From the NCBI GenBank assembly GCA_029880855.1, contig JAOUNS010000023.1, forward strand, positions 1 to 58,930: a stretch of 58,930 nt of DNA, written 5' to 3'. The notes beneath the pieces were generated by a model, which had not been told where the DNA came from, did no database searches, and was given only the letters and a program-made list of their open reading frames with translations. Position 1 is the first letter of the stretch, and each line of letters opens with the position of its first letter. Both the position numbers and the translations under genes were made by a program. The DNA comes from Gammaproteobacteria bacterium. GTDB taxonomy: Bacteria > Pseudomonadota > Gammaproteobacteria > UBA6429 > Thiohalophilaceae. This document shows, piece by piece, positions 35,262-43,483 of this stretch.

Positions 35262-38200
35262 ATGATGAATATCAACATTTTCGTACCCTGGCAACATCAC
35301 CAGCCACGTCAGTTTACCCCCGATTCCGTACTGCCCTATATCGCCCACACCAAGGGTGAAGCGACAGTCACCATACAGAGTCTGGATATCCAGGTACAGA
35401 TCACCGGGCTTTATGCCCAGACCACCCAGACATTGATAATCCACAACCCCAATAATCGAGCTATGGAAGGCAATGTCTGTTTCCCCTTGCCTGACGGTGC
35501 CGTGGTCTGTGACTACGCGCTGGATATCGGTGGCAAGCTGGTTGACGGCGTGGTGGTCCCAAAGCAGAAAGCGCGGCAGATCCTCGAGGCCGAAGAACGC
35601 AAAGGCGCCGATCCGGGACTGGTGGAACAGGTGCAGGGCAATGTCTACCGTACCCGTGTCTATCCCGTTGCCCCCAACAGCAGCCGAACCGTTCGAGTTA
35701 CCTATATAGATAGTCTGACGGTGGATGGCAACAATGCCGCCTACCACCTGCCCCTGGTTCATGCCGAACACATCGGCGAAGTTTCCCTGCGGGTAGAGGT
35801 GGCGCAGTCACCGGTACAACCGATCCTGAGTGGTGGCATCGGCAATATGTCCCTCAAACAGGCAAAACAATGCTGGGTGGCAGAGGCGACCCTGCGCGAA
35901 GGCACCCCCACGGACGACTTGCTGATTCGCCTGCCCGATCTGCCTGACCGCTTCACCATGCTGGAGCAAACCACAGGCGGTGAAACCTTTTTCTGTATTA
36001 GCGCCAGGCTCAACGAGACCGGTGCGCAAACCGAGACCTGGACCCCGCTACGGATCGGCATTGCCTGGGATGCGTCCGGCAGTCGATACAACAATATCGA
36101 GCGGGATCTCGAATTACTCACGACGTTGCTGGCGCACTGGCCCGATACCGTGATCGACCTGCTGGTGTTTCGCAACGAGGTGGAAGAAGAATTGAAGAGC
36201 TTTAAAGGTTCTGATGGCGATGAACTGATCCAGTACCTGCGCCGGCTACCCTATGACGGCGGGACCTGCCTCTCCGATCTGGCCCTCGAGTCGCAAACCA
36301 AACCCGAGACAGAGGCCTGGCTGTTGTTCAGTGACGGTATGGCCACCCTCAATACCGCCCTGCCGGAAATGGGAAAAACAAAACTCTTTACCATAAGCAG
36401 CACCACCCACTGCAATTCGGCCCTGCTGGGCTACCTGTCCGAGACCGGCGGCGGTCTGCATATCAATCTGTTGCAAACCACGAGCGAGGCCGCAGCCCGA
36501 CAGATCTGCCAGACAGCGCCACCACCGGTTATCGACAGTGAGGCCGGTTGTGAGGCGAACCACCTTATTAACCAGCCTGGTCGCTGTACGGTCGTTGGCC
36601 GATTGAGTGAAGCAACCGGCCATGTCAATCTCTCAGTCAATGATGACGTGCACCAGATCACACTGGATGGCAGCAGTGCCACCACTGGTCGCCTGCTGGC
36701 CAGAGCCTGGGCCGGGTTGGAGGCGCGTAAACTCAGTCTTATCGAGGATGAAGGTGCCGACAGCCTGGTCCAGCTCGGTCGCAGTTATGGTCTGGTTACC
36801 CCGGGTACTTCCCTGCTGGTACTGGAGAGCCTCTCCCAATATCTGGAATACCGGGTGGAACCACCGTCTTCCTTACCCGGAATGCAGGCTGACTACCACC
36901 GTAACCTCAACGACCGCGAGAAAGAAAAAGCGGATACAGAGAAGCACCACCTGCAGAGAGTGATCCAGCTGTGGGAGGAACGCATTCGCTGGTGGGAGAC
37001 CAAATTCGAGACCAATCCGGTGGTCAAAGAAAATAAAAAGATCCTGGAAGATCCCTTTGCTGCCGGTGCCGTATTCACCAGTGAAGAGTCCATTGACCCG
37101 TTAATGAACATGAGCATGAGCAGCGATATGAGCATGGATATGATGGATGATCAGGTTATGCGCTCTGCCCCGCGACGCCGCGCCATGGCAGCCGCTGCGG
37201 GTAGTGCCGAAGCACAGCCAAAAATTAGCGCAGATGATGAAGAAACCCGGGCCAGTATCACCATCAAACCCTGGTCTCCCGATACCCCCTACCTCAATGC
37301 CATTAAAATGGTCGACCGGGAACAGGCCTACCACACCTATCTGGCACAACGTCGAGACTACACCGACAGTCCCTCCTTCTATCTCGACTGCGGGGATTAC
37401 TTCCTTGGCAAGGGCGAACTTAAGCTGGGTAAACGTATCCTCTCCAATCTTCTGGAACAGGGCCTCGACGACCCGGCCCTGATGCGTATCTATGGCCGGC
37501 GTCTGCAGCAGGCGGATCAGCTGGATGAGGCGGTGGCTGTCTTCAGCCGGATCCTGGCGCAACGTGATGATGAGCCCCAGTCTCACCGCGACCTGGCCCT
37601 GGCCCTTGATCGGCGCTGGCAACTGGCGGGCCGGCGGGAAGATGTGGAGCGGGCCATGTCACTATTATATTCCGTCATTAAAAAAGACTGGCCCAACTTT
37701 CCCGAGATTGAAATCATCGCCTTGATGGAGTTAAACCGACTGCTGGAACAAGCAAGAAAGCAGGATATCCCCGCACCGGAAGAGATGGACCCGCGTCTGC
37801 AGAAAAACCTCCACCTGGACCTGCGCATCAGCATGTCCTGGGATGCCGATCTCACTGACGTGGACCTGCATGTTTTCGAGCCCAGTGGGGAGCATGCATA
37901 CTATGGCTACAACCAGACCCGCATCGGCGGCCTGGTCTCTCGCGACTTCACTCAGGGTTATGGCCCGGAAGAGTATGTTTTGCACCACGCCATGCCGGGT
38001 AAATACATCATCAAGGCACACTATTACGGCTCACACCAGCAAACCCTGACCGGCCCCTGCACCGTCACTGCGACAGTGTTTACCAATTATGCGCGTGACT
38101 CGGAACAGCAACAGACCCTGACCCTGCGCCTCGACTCACCCAGTAATGATGTGGTGGTGGGTGAAGTTACCATCGACGGCAAGAGAAGCAACAATGAACA

Positions 38201-38426
38201 AATCTCAAATGAACAAATCCCGGAAGACCGGTTTCGCAACCTGAAAAAGGGAATGAGTATTGATGAGGTGGTGGAACAAATTGGACAGCCGGAAAATATT
38301 ACCGGCTCAGAGGAGATGATGATGATCTACCGGCCCGCAGCAGGAATTGAGGTACAGGTGGTCATGGGGCCAAAATTAACAGCGGTGCGACATATCACCG
38401 ATGATGTTGTGATCGATCTGATCTAG
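35262..38426 (+). CDS. Large VIT / vWA-like / TPR / DUF2135-like protein
   Basis: The 1054-residue product has a VIT domain (~25-160: VQITGLYAQTTQTLIIHNPN, GNVCFPLPDGAVVCDY, VYPVAPNSSRTVRVTY). A vWA-like domain (~265-430) follows, with the MIDAS core DASGS at 270-274 and GGTCLSDL. Next come a Met-rich linker (~615-635), TPR-like helices (~700-845), a beta domain resembling DUF2135/YfaP (~850-960: SWDADLTDVDLHVFEPSGE), and a short SmpA/OmlA-like end (KKGMSIDEVVEQIGQPENI). VIT-vWA proteins form extracellular or periplasmic adhesive or scaffold assemblies, but no signal peptide is visible here. AGGAGG supports the start, and G+C returns to the chromosomal level. Confidence 0.85.
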   Translation: MMNINIFVPWQHHQPRQFTPDSVLPYIAHTKGEATVTIQSLDIQVQITGLYAQTTQTLIIHNPNNRAMEGNVCFPLPDGAVVCDYALDIGGKLVDGVVVPKQKARQILEAEERKGADPGLVEQVQGNVYRTRVYPVAPNSSRTVRVTYIDSLTVDGNNAAYHLPLVHAEHIGEVSLRVEVAQSPVQPILSGGIGNMSLKQAKQCWVAEATLREGTPTDDLLIRLPDLPDRFTMLEQTTGGETFFCISARLNETGAQTETWTPLRIGIAWDASGSRYNNIERDLELLTTLLAHWPDTVIDLLVFRNEVEEELKSFKGSDGDELIQYLRRLPYDGGTCLSDLALESQTKPETEAWLLFSDGMATLNTALPEMGKTKLFTISSTTHCNSALLGYLSETGGGLHINLLQTTSEAAARQICQTAPPPVIDSEAGCEANHLINQPGRCTVVGRLSEATGHVNLSVNDDVHQITLDGSSATTGRLLARAWAGLEARKLSLIEDEGADSLVQLGRSYGLVTPGTSLLVLESLSQYLEYRVEPPSSLPGMQADYHRNLNDREKEKADTEKHHLQRVIQLWEERIRWWETKFETNPVVKENKKILEDPFAAGAVFTSEESIDPLMNMSMSSDMSMDMMDDQVMRSAPRRRAMAAAAGSAEAQPKISADDEETRASITIKPWSPDTPYLNAIKMVDREQAYHTYLAQRRDYTDSPSFYLDCGDYFLGKGELKLGKRILSNLLEQGLDDPALMRIYGRRLQQADQLDEAVAVFSRILAQRDDEPQSHRDLALALDRRWQLAGRREDVERAMSLLYSVIKKDWPNFPEIEIIALMELNRLLEQARKQDIPAPEEMDPRLQKNLHLDLRISMSWDADLTDVDLHVFEPSGEHAYYGYNQTRIGGLVSRDFTQGYGPEEYVLHHAMPGKYIIKAHYYGSHQQTLTGPCTVTATVFTNYARDSEQQQTLTLRLDSPSNDVVVGEVTIDGKRSNNEQISNEQIPEDRFRNLKKGMSIDEVVEQIGQPENITGSEEMMMIYRPAAGIEVQVVMGPKLTAVRHITDDVVIDLI

Positions 38427-38455
38427 GTCCGCTGGTTCAGTGTAAAACGGTGGAA

Positions 38456-38509
38456 GAGAACAATTGTTTCTAATATAAACTGCCGCGAATATTAGCGGAA
38501 ATTGTTCTC
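38456..38509. repeat. Family-C palindromic element, copy 2
   Basis: GAGAACAATTGTTTCTAATA and AATATTAGCGGAAATTGTTC(TC) form imperfect ~20-bp arms, matching copy 1 at 31493-31546 base for base in most of the left arm. Confidence 0.8.
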
Positions 38510-38543
38510 CCCATTTATTTAAGCAACGGTCTACGGTGGAGAT

Positions 38544-38882
38544 ATGGGTATAAATAACAAAATGATTTTGTCATATCAGTTTCTGGCTGAAATGTATCAG
38601 GATGATTACTTTCCGAATAGTTTGGTAGACAAAGGTAAATCGATCCTTCTTGAATTGTGCACAGAAATAGAAAGAACAACGCCGGAAACCGCCAACGATG
38701 TTTATAAACTTACTCATATTGCTACCGAGAAATTTAATCAATTGGCCAATGAGTTCGAAGATCAAGGCAGTGAAATAGAAACAGCAGCACGAGACAATAT
38801 AGGTACAGATATAGAATTCATACTTAAATCTTATGGTTACAACCTGGATATAGAAGAAGCAATTGCGCCAAGAGAGTGGTAG
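38544..38882 (+). CDS. DUF5713-like small helical protein
   Basis: The 112-residue product matches, from memory, the DUF5713 family: a start with LAEMYQDDYFPNSLVDKGK, a central YKLTHIATEKFNQLANEFE, SEIETAARDNI, and a terminal APREW. It is cytoplasmic and all-helical; function unknown. It is preceded by a family-C repeat and separated from the VIT gene by 117 bp. Confidence 0.75.
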   Translation: MGINNKMILSYQFLAEMYQDDYFPNSLVDKGKSILLELCTEIERTTPETANDVYKLTHIATEKFNQLANEFEDQGSEIETAARDNIGTDIEFILKSYGYNLDIEEAIAPREW

Positions 38883-38963
38883 TCAATATTACCGGAATTG
38901 TTGTTTTGACCAGTTTGTCATATGTACCGGCCGATGTATTTAAATTCCGGTAAGGGAGTATTT

Positions 38964-39565
38964 GTGAAAATATATCGCAGCGTGATTTTTGCTGTTTTGT
39001 TTTGCATTCCTGCTTTGGTTGTTGCCGGTACACCTGCATCAACCACTTCATTTCTCAAGAACCTGCGTGATCAGGGCATAACATTGAGTATGCCGGATGG
39101 CTTCAGTGAAACACCGGTGATTTCAAATATGAATGTCAGATACGATTTTGCGTTGAAAAATGTTAAAACCGGCGTAGAAATCCGCTATGCACTCAGACCT
39201 CATAAAGGTAACGTGATGCTGGGTAATCGTGCGGTTGCATTGCCGTTTTTTGAAACAGCGTTAATGAATATAACTCACAGCGAAAAAATGGTACTTATAC
39301 GCTGTTTGAATTGACCGAGAGCGCGTTACCCGCTCTCGGCGCTGATTGGGCGGTCTATTCAGAAATCGCCCTGCAAGACAGGAATGCTTCAGAATTTGCA
39401 ACAGGTTACAGCGTGATAGAGGTTATTTGCGTTGCACGAAATGAGTATGGTCAAGTGTATACCTTCTATTTGGCAAATGACCTGACGGCGATTCAGGATC
39501 TGGTTATCAAGGATCCAAACAATCTGTTTACTGGCGCTTTGAAATTTACGGCGAAAAAACCGTAG
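38964..39565 (+). pseudogene. Secreted protein gene split by a frameshift in an A-run
   Basis: GTG 38964, with TAAGGGAG upstream, starts KIYRSVIFAVLFCIPALVVA, a signal peptide. The first frame stops at 39314 after a run of six A (39283-39288). Adding one A gives continuous ...SEKNGTYTLFELTESALP.. into the frame that runs to 39565, with no break in style. The gene is therefore a one-base-deletion pseudogene, a sequencing error in the homopolymer, or a transcriptional-slippage gene. The intact product would be about 200 residues and periplasmic; function unknown. Confidence 0.8.
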
Positions 39566-39664
39566 ATAAAAACAAACAACGTGATCAGGGCACGCTGCGC
39601 CGGTTTTATCCGCCTCGCTTGATGCGGTGTGTGCGCCTGGTCTCATAAAATCAGAAGGCTGTAT

Positions 39665-40141
39665 ATGAAAGAAACAATAACATTATCTATAAGAACGGCC
39701 GGCCTCGTCCTCATCATATACACGCTTGCAAAAACGCCGGTTCATACAATGGCATATTCGATCCGACCTGAGTATGGGATATTGTCTTACTTACTGCCTT
39801 TTAGTATCCCAATAATAGCGGGAATACTGCTGTTTTTATTTCCTAATACAATAGGTAATAATTTATCCAAGGCATCACCGGAAATATTATCTGTAGAAAA
39901 TCCAAAGCGACTTGTTCAAATTGGTTGCATAGTTCTCGGTTTGGTTTTTTTGTTTTTCAGCATCTCTGATGCAGTTGTTCATGTAACGATTGCCTTGATG
40001 CTTTGGCTGTCTGATAAACATGAATTAGGCATGTTGACTTTTGATATACCAGGTGCTGTAGCCACTGTTATAGAAATTATTTTTTCCCTGTTTCTAATTT
40101 TCAAGTCAAAAATACTGGCAGCAAAGATAAATTTTGAATAA
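39665..40141 (+). CDS. Small integral membrane protein, four helices
   Basis: The product (158 residues, start at MKETITLS) has hydrophobic segments at about 8-22 (RTAGLVLIIYTLA), 40-60 (LLPFSIPIIAGILLFLF), 85-115 (IGCIVLGLVFLFFSISDAVVHVTIALML) and 130-150 (AVATVIEIIFSLFLIF). The frame start at 39629 adds a soluble prefix and is less likely. Function unknown. Confidence 0.65.
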   Translation: MKETITLSIRTAGLVLIIYTLAKTPVHTMAYSIRPEYGILSYLLPFSIPIIAGILLFLFPNTIGNNLSKASPEILSVENPKRLVQIGCIVLGLVFLFFSISDAVVHVTIALMLWLSDKHELGMLTFDIPGAVATVIEIIFSLFLIFKSKILAAKINFE

Positions 40142-40231
40142 AGCAGGTGCAGGAAAAGCTGTTTATGATATTGGCCTTGCCGGATATTTGCGGTACACGA
40201 ATTGGCGTGTAGACATCAGTAACATAAAATT

Positions 40232-40471
40232 ATGTCATTGGTATCTCAAATGAAAAAGAAATCAGAATTAATTGAAGATTTTTGCGAGATGGGTGACAGG
40301 GTTGCATTATATCTTTTGGACGGTACTTATTACGAAGGATATATTCTCGATATTGAAGAAGATTATTTCAGCTTTGGCCTGGGTGGGCCCATGGCGCCGG
40401 ATGAACCAATACAGATTAAATACGACGATTTGGATTTTGGCAAAACAGGGATATTTGATCCTGACGCATAA
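40232..40471 (+). CDS. Small LSm-like protein
   Basis: The 79-residue product has DRVALYLLDGTYYEGYILDIEEDYFSFG followed by PIQIKYDDLDF. This is a five-strand pattern resembling an Sm/LSm barrel (x-V-x-L-x-x-G-x-x-x-x-G-x-I followed by a second strand pair). An ATG near residue 7 (MKKKSE) is an alternative start. An RNA- or protein-binding role is only suggested by the fold pattern. Confidence 0.55.
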   Translation: MSLVSQMKKKSELIEDFCEMGDRVALYLLDGTYYEGYILDIEEDYFSFGLGGPMAPDEPIQIKYDDLDFGKTGIFDPDA

Positions 40472-40590
40472 TGGCAACAACGTGCTCAGGAAGAATGCTT
40501 GTGGATATTCGACGCGGAAATTCAGGAATACTTTTTCTCGACTCATGTTTTGCAGAAATATTGTTAACAGTACGTTAAAGGGATAAGGAT

Positions 40591-40926
40591 ATGGCGTTTG
40601 ACGAAGGATTGGCGGAAAGGATACGCGAATATTTTCTGCATCGGTCTGACGTGATTGAAAAGAAAATGTTCGGTGGTTTGTGTTTTATGGTCTCCGATCA
40701 CATGTGTTGCGGGATTGTGAAAGAGACGCTGATGGCGCGCGTAGGGCCGGATAATTATGCGCAGTGTCTGGCAAAGCGATATGCGAGTGAAATGGATTTT
40801 ACGGGAAAAGCCATGAAAGGCATGATTTATGTCGCGCCGGAGGGATTGGAGTCAGATTCTGATCTTGCAGAGTGGTTGAGTACCTGCCTGACATTTGTTG
40901 AGTCGTTACCTGCAAAGAAACGATAA
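40591..40926 (+). CDS. TfoX N-terminal domain protein
   Basis: This 111-residue protein matches the TfoX/Sxy N-terminal domain: VIEKKMFGGLCFMVSDHMCCGIV, LMARVGPDNYAQCL, FTGKAMKGMIYVAPEG. Such stand-alone N-domains occur in many bacteria; full Sxy/TfoX regulates competence with CRP, but the single-domain proteins are not well characterised. AAGGGATAAGGAT upstream provides a ribosome-binding site. Confidence 0.85.
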   Translation: MAFDEGLAERIREYFLHRSDVIEKKMFGGLCFMVSDHMCCGIVKETLMARVGPDNYAQCLAKRYASEMDFTGKAMKGMIYVAPEGLESDSDLAEWLSTCLTFVESLPAKKR

Positions 40927-40998
40927 ACATATAATGATTTTTTGGCTTCACCAATTTACGGCGGTGAAAATCAAACCCATAAGTACCGGGTAATTGAC

Positions 40999-41140
40999 TA
41001 GAAGCGGTCTCAAAATGTCGCGAGTGCAGGTGATGCAAGGCTAATTGAACGAAAAAGCGGAGTTTACACGGAGTAAATGAGCATTTTGAGTTCAATTTAA
41101 CGCCGCAGGATCAAGCGCAGTAATTTTGAGACCGCTTCTA
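40999..41140. mobile_element. 142-bp MITE with perfect 18-bp terminal inverted repeats
   Basis: The left end TAGAAGCGGTCTCAAAAT (40999-41016) and the right end ATTTTGAGACCGCTTCTA (41123-41140) are exact complements. The outer TA on each side could be a TA target duplication, as made by IS630/Tc1-like elements. The interior (gtgcaggtgatgcaagg.., gagcattttgagttcaattt) has no ORF. I recall related sequences as dispersed repeats in other gammaproteobacteria. Confidence 0.85.
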
Positions 41141-41169
41141 TATAATTTTGACTTAAGGATATCAGGATA

Positions 41170-41643
41170 ATGACTATCCAAAATGATGATCCCTTTGCCG
41201 AGGTCGAAAGACTAAATGCTGACATTGGTGAGGATCTGACTGTCGACGATGATTTTACCGGGTTGTTGATTGCCGGTGTTGAGGCGACCTCGTCGGCAAA
41301 AAACCAGCGCATGTATATCAAGGGAGTCTGTCGAAAATATGTCCGCTGCGGATCGCAGTATGCAGCCTGGGTCAATTTTCCACAAGAGGTGATTTTCTAT
41401 CTTCAAGAGTTAAACGGTAGTCGTGAGTTTGTCACGATGGATTTATCCAGAAGTTTTTCACCTTCACCAGAAATGGTGGAAAGATACGCCGGCTTACCCT
41501 GTAATCAACTGGTGACACAGCATTTTGCAGTGAATGTCTATCAGCTGATCAGGGAGTTTCCGACAGAGTCCGGGGTCTATTCGATTCATGCCGAGTTACG
41601 AGGGATGAAGTCCAACAAGATCATCTTTTCTCTGGCAGAATGA
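41170..41643 (+). CDS. Cytoplasmic protein of unknown function
   Basis: This 157-residue acidic protein has no signal peptide. It has an acidic, probably disordered N-terminus (~1-35) and then a beta-rich domain (MYIKGVCRKYVRCGSQYAAWVNFPQEVIFYL, EFPTESGVYSIHAELRGMKSNKIIFSL). Taaggat before the ATG. Function unknown; it lies 30 bp downstream of the MITE, which may carry its promoter. Confidence 0.65.
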   Translation: MTIQNDDPFAEVERLNADIGEDLTVDDDFTGLLIAGVEATSSAKNQRMYIKGVCRKYVRCGSQYAAWVNFPQEVIFYLQELNGSREFVTMDLSRSFSPSPEMVERYAGLPCNQLVTQHFAVNVYQLIREFPTESGVYSIHAELRGMKSNKIIFSLAE

Positions 41644-41735
41644 TTGCCGGTCATACACATCAACACAGTGCGATGGCGGTAGATTGCAAGGTCGTTTATT
41701 TTTCCTTATGGCGGTAGGGTGAGCCGTGGCTGGGT

Positions 41736-42077
41736 GTGGTGATGCCATTCGGTGGTGTGACCGAAACGGTAATGATTGGCGTTCTGTTCAGCCTGTTCTT
41801 GTTTGCTCTGGTGCAGGGGATCCTGGCTATACGACAAGGCCGGGTTGCAGACCATCGACGCTGGATGTTGCGCATGATGACCATCGCACTGGTGCCCGTC
41901 ACCATGCGCCCCATGTTCAGTTTGTTGGTTGTATTCGGCGTCAGCGGACCAACGGGGTTTCTCTCTGCCATGATGCTGAGTATATTGGTGAATATCCTGG
42001 TTAGTGAATATTCACTAACACAAAAGCCGGTGCCGGGTAAGAAATTGACCCAACATGCTGTGTTTGTGAATCAGTGA
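41736..42077 (+). CDS. Membrane protein resembling the C-terminal part of DUF2306
   Basis: The product (113 residues) contains GILAIRQGRVADHRRWMLRMMTIALVPVTMRP, close to the HRRWM-R segment of DUF2306 membrane proteins, and three membrane helices. Family members are usually longer, and the start (GTG/ATG at 41736-41742) lacks a good ribosome-binding site, so this may be a truncated remnant. Confidence 0.5.
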   Translation: MVMPFGGVTETVMIGVLFSLFLFALVQGILAIRQGRVADHRRWMLRMMTIALVPVTMRPMFSLLVVFGVSGPTGFLSAMMLSILVNILVSEYSLTQKPVPGKKLTQHAVFVNQ

Positions 42078-42190
42078 CCTGTTTGGCCTGTTAACCATCT
42101 GCGTGTCAATCACTACCCGTGAGCAGCTTTTTATGTCAGTTTTGCGGGTAAAGTTTGGATCGCAGACACAGCCACAGAGGGGGCGGGACA

Positions 42191-42502
42191 ATGGGTATTC
42201 TCAGCAAATCAGTATTCATCATCGGCCTGGGGGTGTTGGGCCTGACATTTGAGGCAGGTGCAGTGGGCAAAAAGACCGATTGTGCAAAACTGCGTGAAGA
42301 AATCAGCCAACTAATGGCGAAAAATGCCGAGTTGCAGGCGGAAATCGATCAACGCTATCTTGACTACAAACGGGAGCGGGAAAGAATGGAGCGCCTGCAG
42401 CGTGAATCCAGAGATCAAATCAGGGATATGGAAAAACTGCTGGAAAATTTCAAACGAGAATTTAACAGATTTGAGCGTGAAGTCAGAAATATGCAGCGAT
42501 AG
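42191..42502 (+). CDS. Secreted coiled-coil protein
   Basis: The product (103 residues, start at MGILSKSVFIIGLGVLGLTF with gggcggga upstream) has a signal segment followed by a continuous charged coiled coil from about residue 33 (CAKLREEISQLMAKNAELQA) to the end. Arg/Glu/Met/Leu heptads give a rod-like periplasmic protein. Partner unknown. Confidence 0.7.
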   Translation: MGILSKSVFIIGLGVLGLTFEAGAVGKKTDCAKLREEISQLMAKNAELQAEIDQRYLDYKRERERMERLQRESRDQIRDMEKLLENFKREFNRFEREVRNMQR

Positions 42503-42705
42503 CCCTTCCCGTGGATTCCGGTTAAAATATGTCCAGGGGTCGATAAAGAACAGCCGGCTGATTCTTATACTGACAGGTTGATCCACGGTCGAAATGGTGT
42601 ATTAATGGCGTCATATTCCTGATTGATGCGGCCCGGCGTTTAAATTCATGTGTGGACAGCAGGGCTGGTTGACAGGTTGCGTGGACTGTCGTGGAAGGTG
42701 TTTGC

Positions 42706-43446
42706 ATGCTGTTTGTAATTCTCTCTATTGTTCTTCAGGTTGCGCTGGTGGTGCATGTAGTCAAGACCGGCCGGCCGACCATGTGGATCTGGATCATCAT
42801 CATGTTGCCGTTGGCCGGTATGATCGCCTATTTCCTGATCGAATTATTACCGGATTTGTTGGGTACGCGGACCGGTCGGCAGGCGACTCACAATCTGAAA
42901 AAAATTATCAATCCCAATCGTAATCTAAATGATGCCGCGTTAAATTATTCCATCAGCGATACGGTGGAAAATTCATTGCAACTGGCCAGAGAGTGTCTGG
43001 ACAAGCAGATGTATGATGAGGCAAAACGGCTGTATGAAAAATGCCTGACTGGTTTACACAAGGATGACCCGGATATCATGTTCGGACTGGCCAGAGCCGA
43101 ACACGGCTTGCAACATCATGCTGCAGTAAAAGCGCTTCTGGATGAGTTGATTGCAACAAATCCGAACTACAAAAACCACGATGCCCACTTGCTCTATGCC
43201 GTTACCCTGGAGATGCTCGGTGAGATAGATAAGGCGCTGGAAGAATATGTGGTATTGGACCGCTACTATCCCGGACCTGAACCCACGTATCGATATGCCG
43301 CATTATTAAAGCAACAGGGGCGCGTGGCCGAGGCGAAACAATTACTGGAAAAAATTCTCACAGCGGCAAAGACGTCAGGCAGGCACTACAATTCTCTACA
43401 CAAAGAGTGGATCAACAAGGCCAAAGCCATACTTCGGGAATGCTGA
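42706..43446 (+). CDS. Membrane-anchored TPR protein
   Basis: This 246-residue protein has two N-terminal membrane helices (LFVILSIVLQVALVVHVVKTG and WIWIIIMLPLAGMIAYFLIELLP), like a PLDc_N-type hairpin. About 150 residues of TPR-like helices follow (SLQLARECLDKQMYDEAKRL.., EMLGEIDKALEEYVVLDRYY). GGAAGGTG ahead of the ATG at 42706 supports this start. It probably scaffolds other proteins at the inner membrane. Confidence 0.75.
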   Translation: MLFVILSIVLQVALVVHVVKTGRPTMWIWIIIMLPLAGMIAYFLIELLPDLLGTRTGRQATHNLKKIINPNRNLNDAALNYSISDTVENSLQLARECLDKQMYDEAKRLYEKCLTGLHKDDPDIMFGLARAEHGLQHHAAVKALLDELIATNPNYKNHDAHLLYAVTLEMLGEIDKALEEYVVLDRYYPGPEPTYRYAALLKQQGRVAEAKQLLEKILTAAKTSGRHYNSLHKEWINKAKAILREC

Positions 43447-43483
43447 TGCAGAACTCATTGTTGTTACAGCCGGGAAATCGAAA

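Noticed and set aside
34869-35771. 300-residue minus-strand frame
   Set aside because: It lies antisense to the VIT-domain gene and its intergenic region, has no family features, and the plus-strand gene has a strong start and recognised domains.
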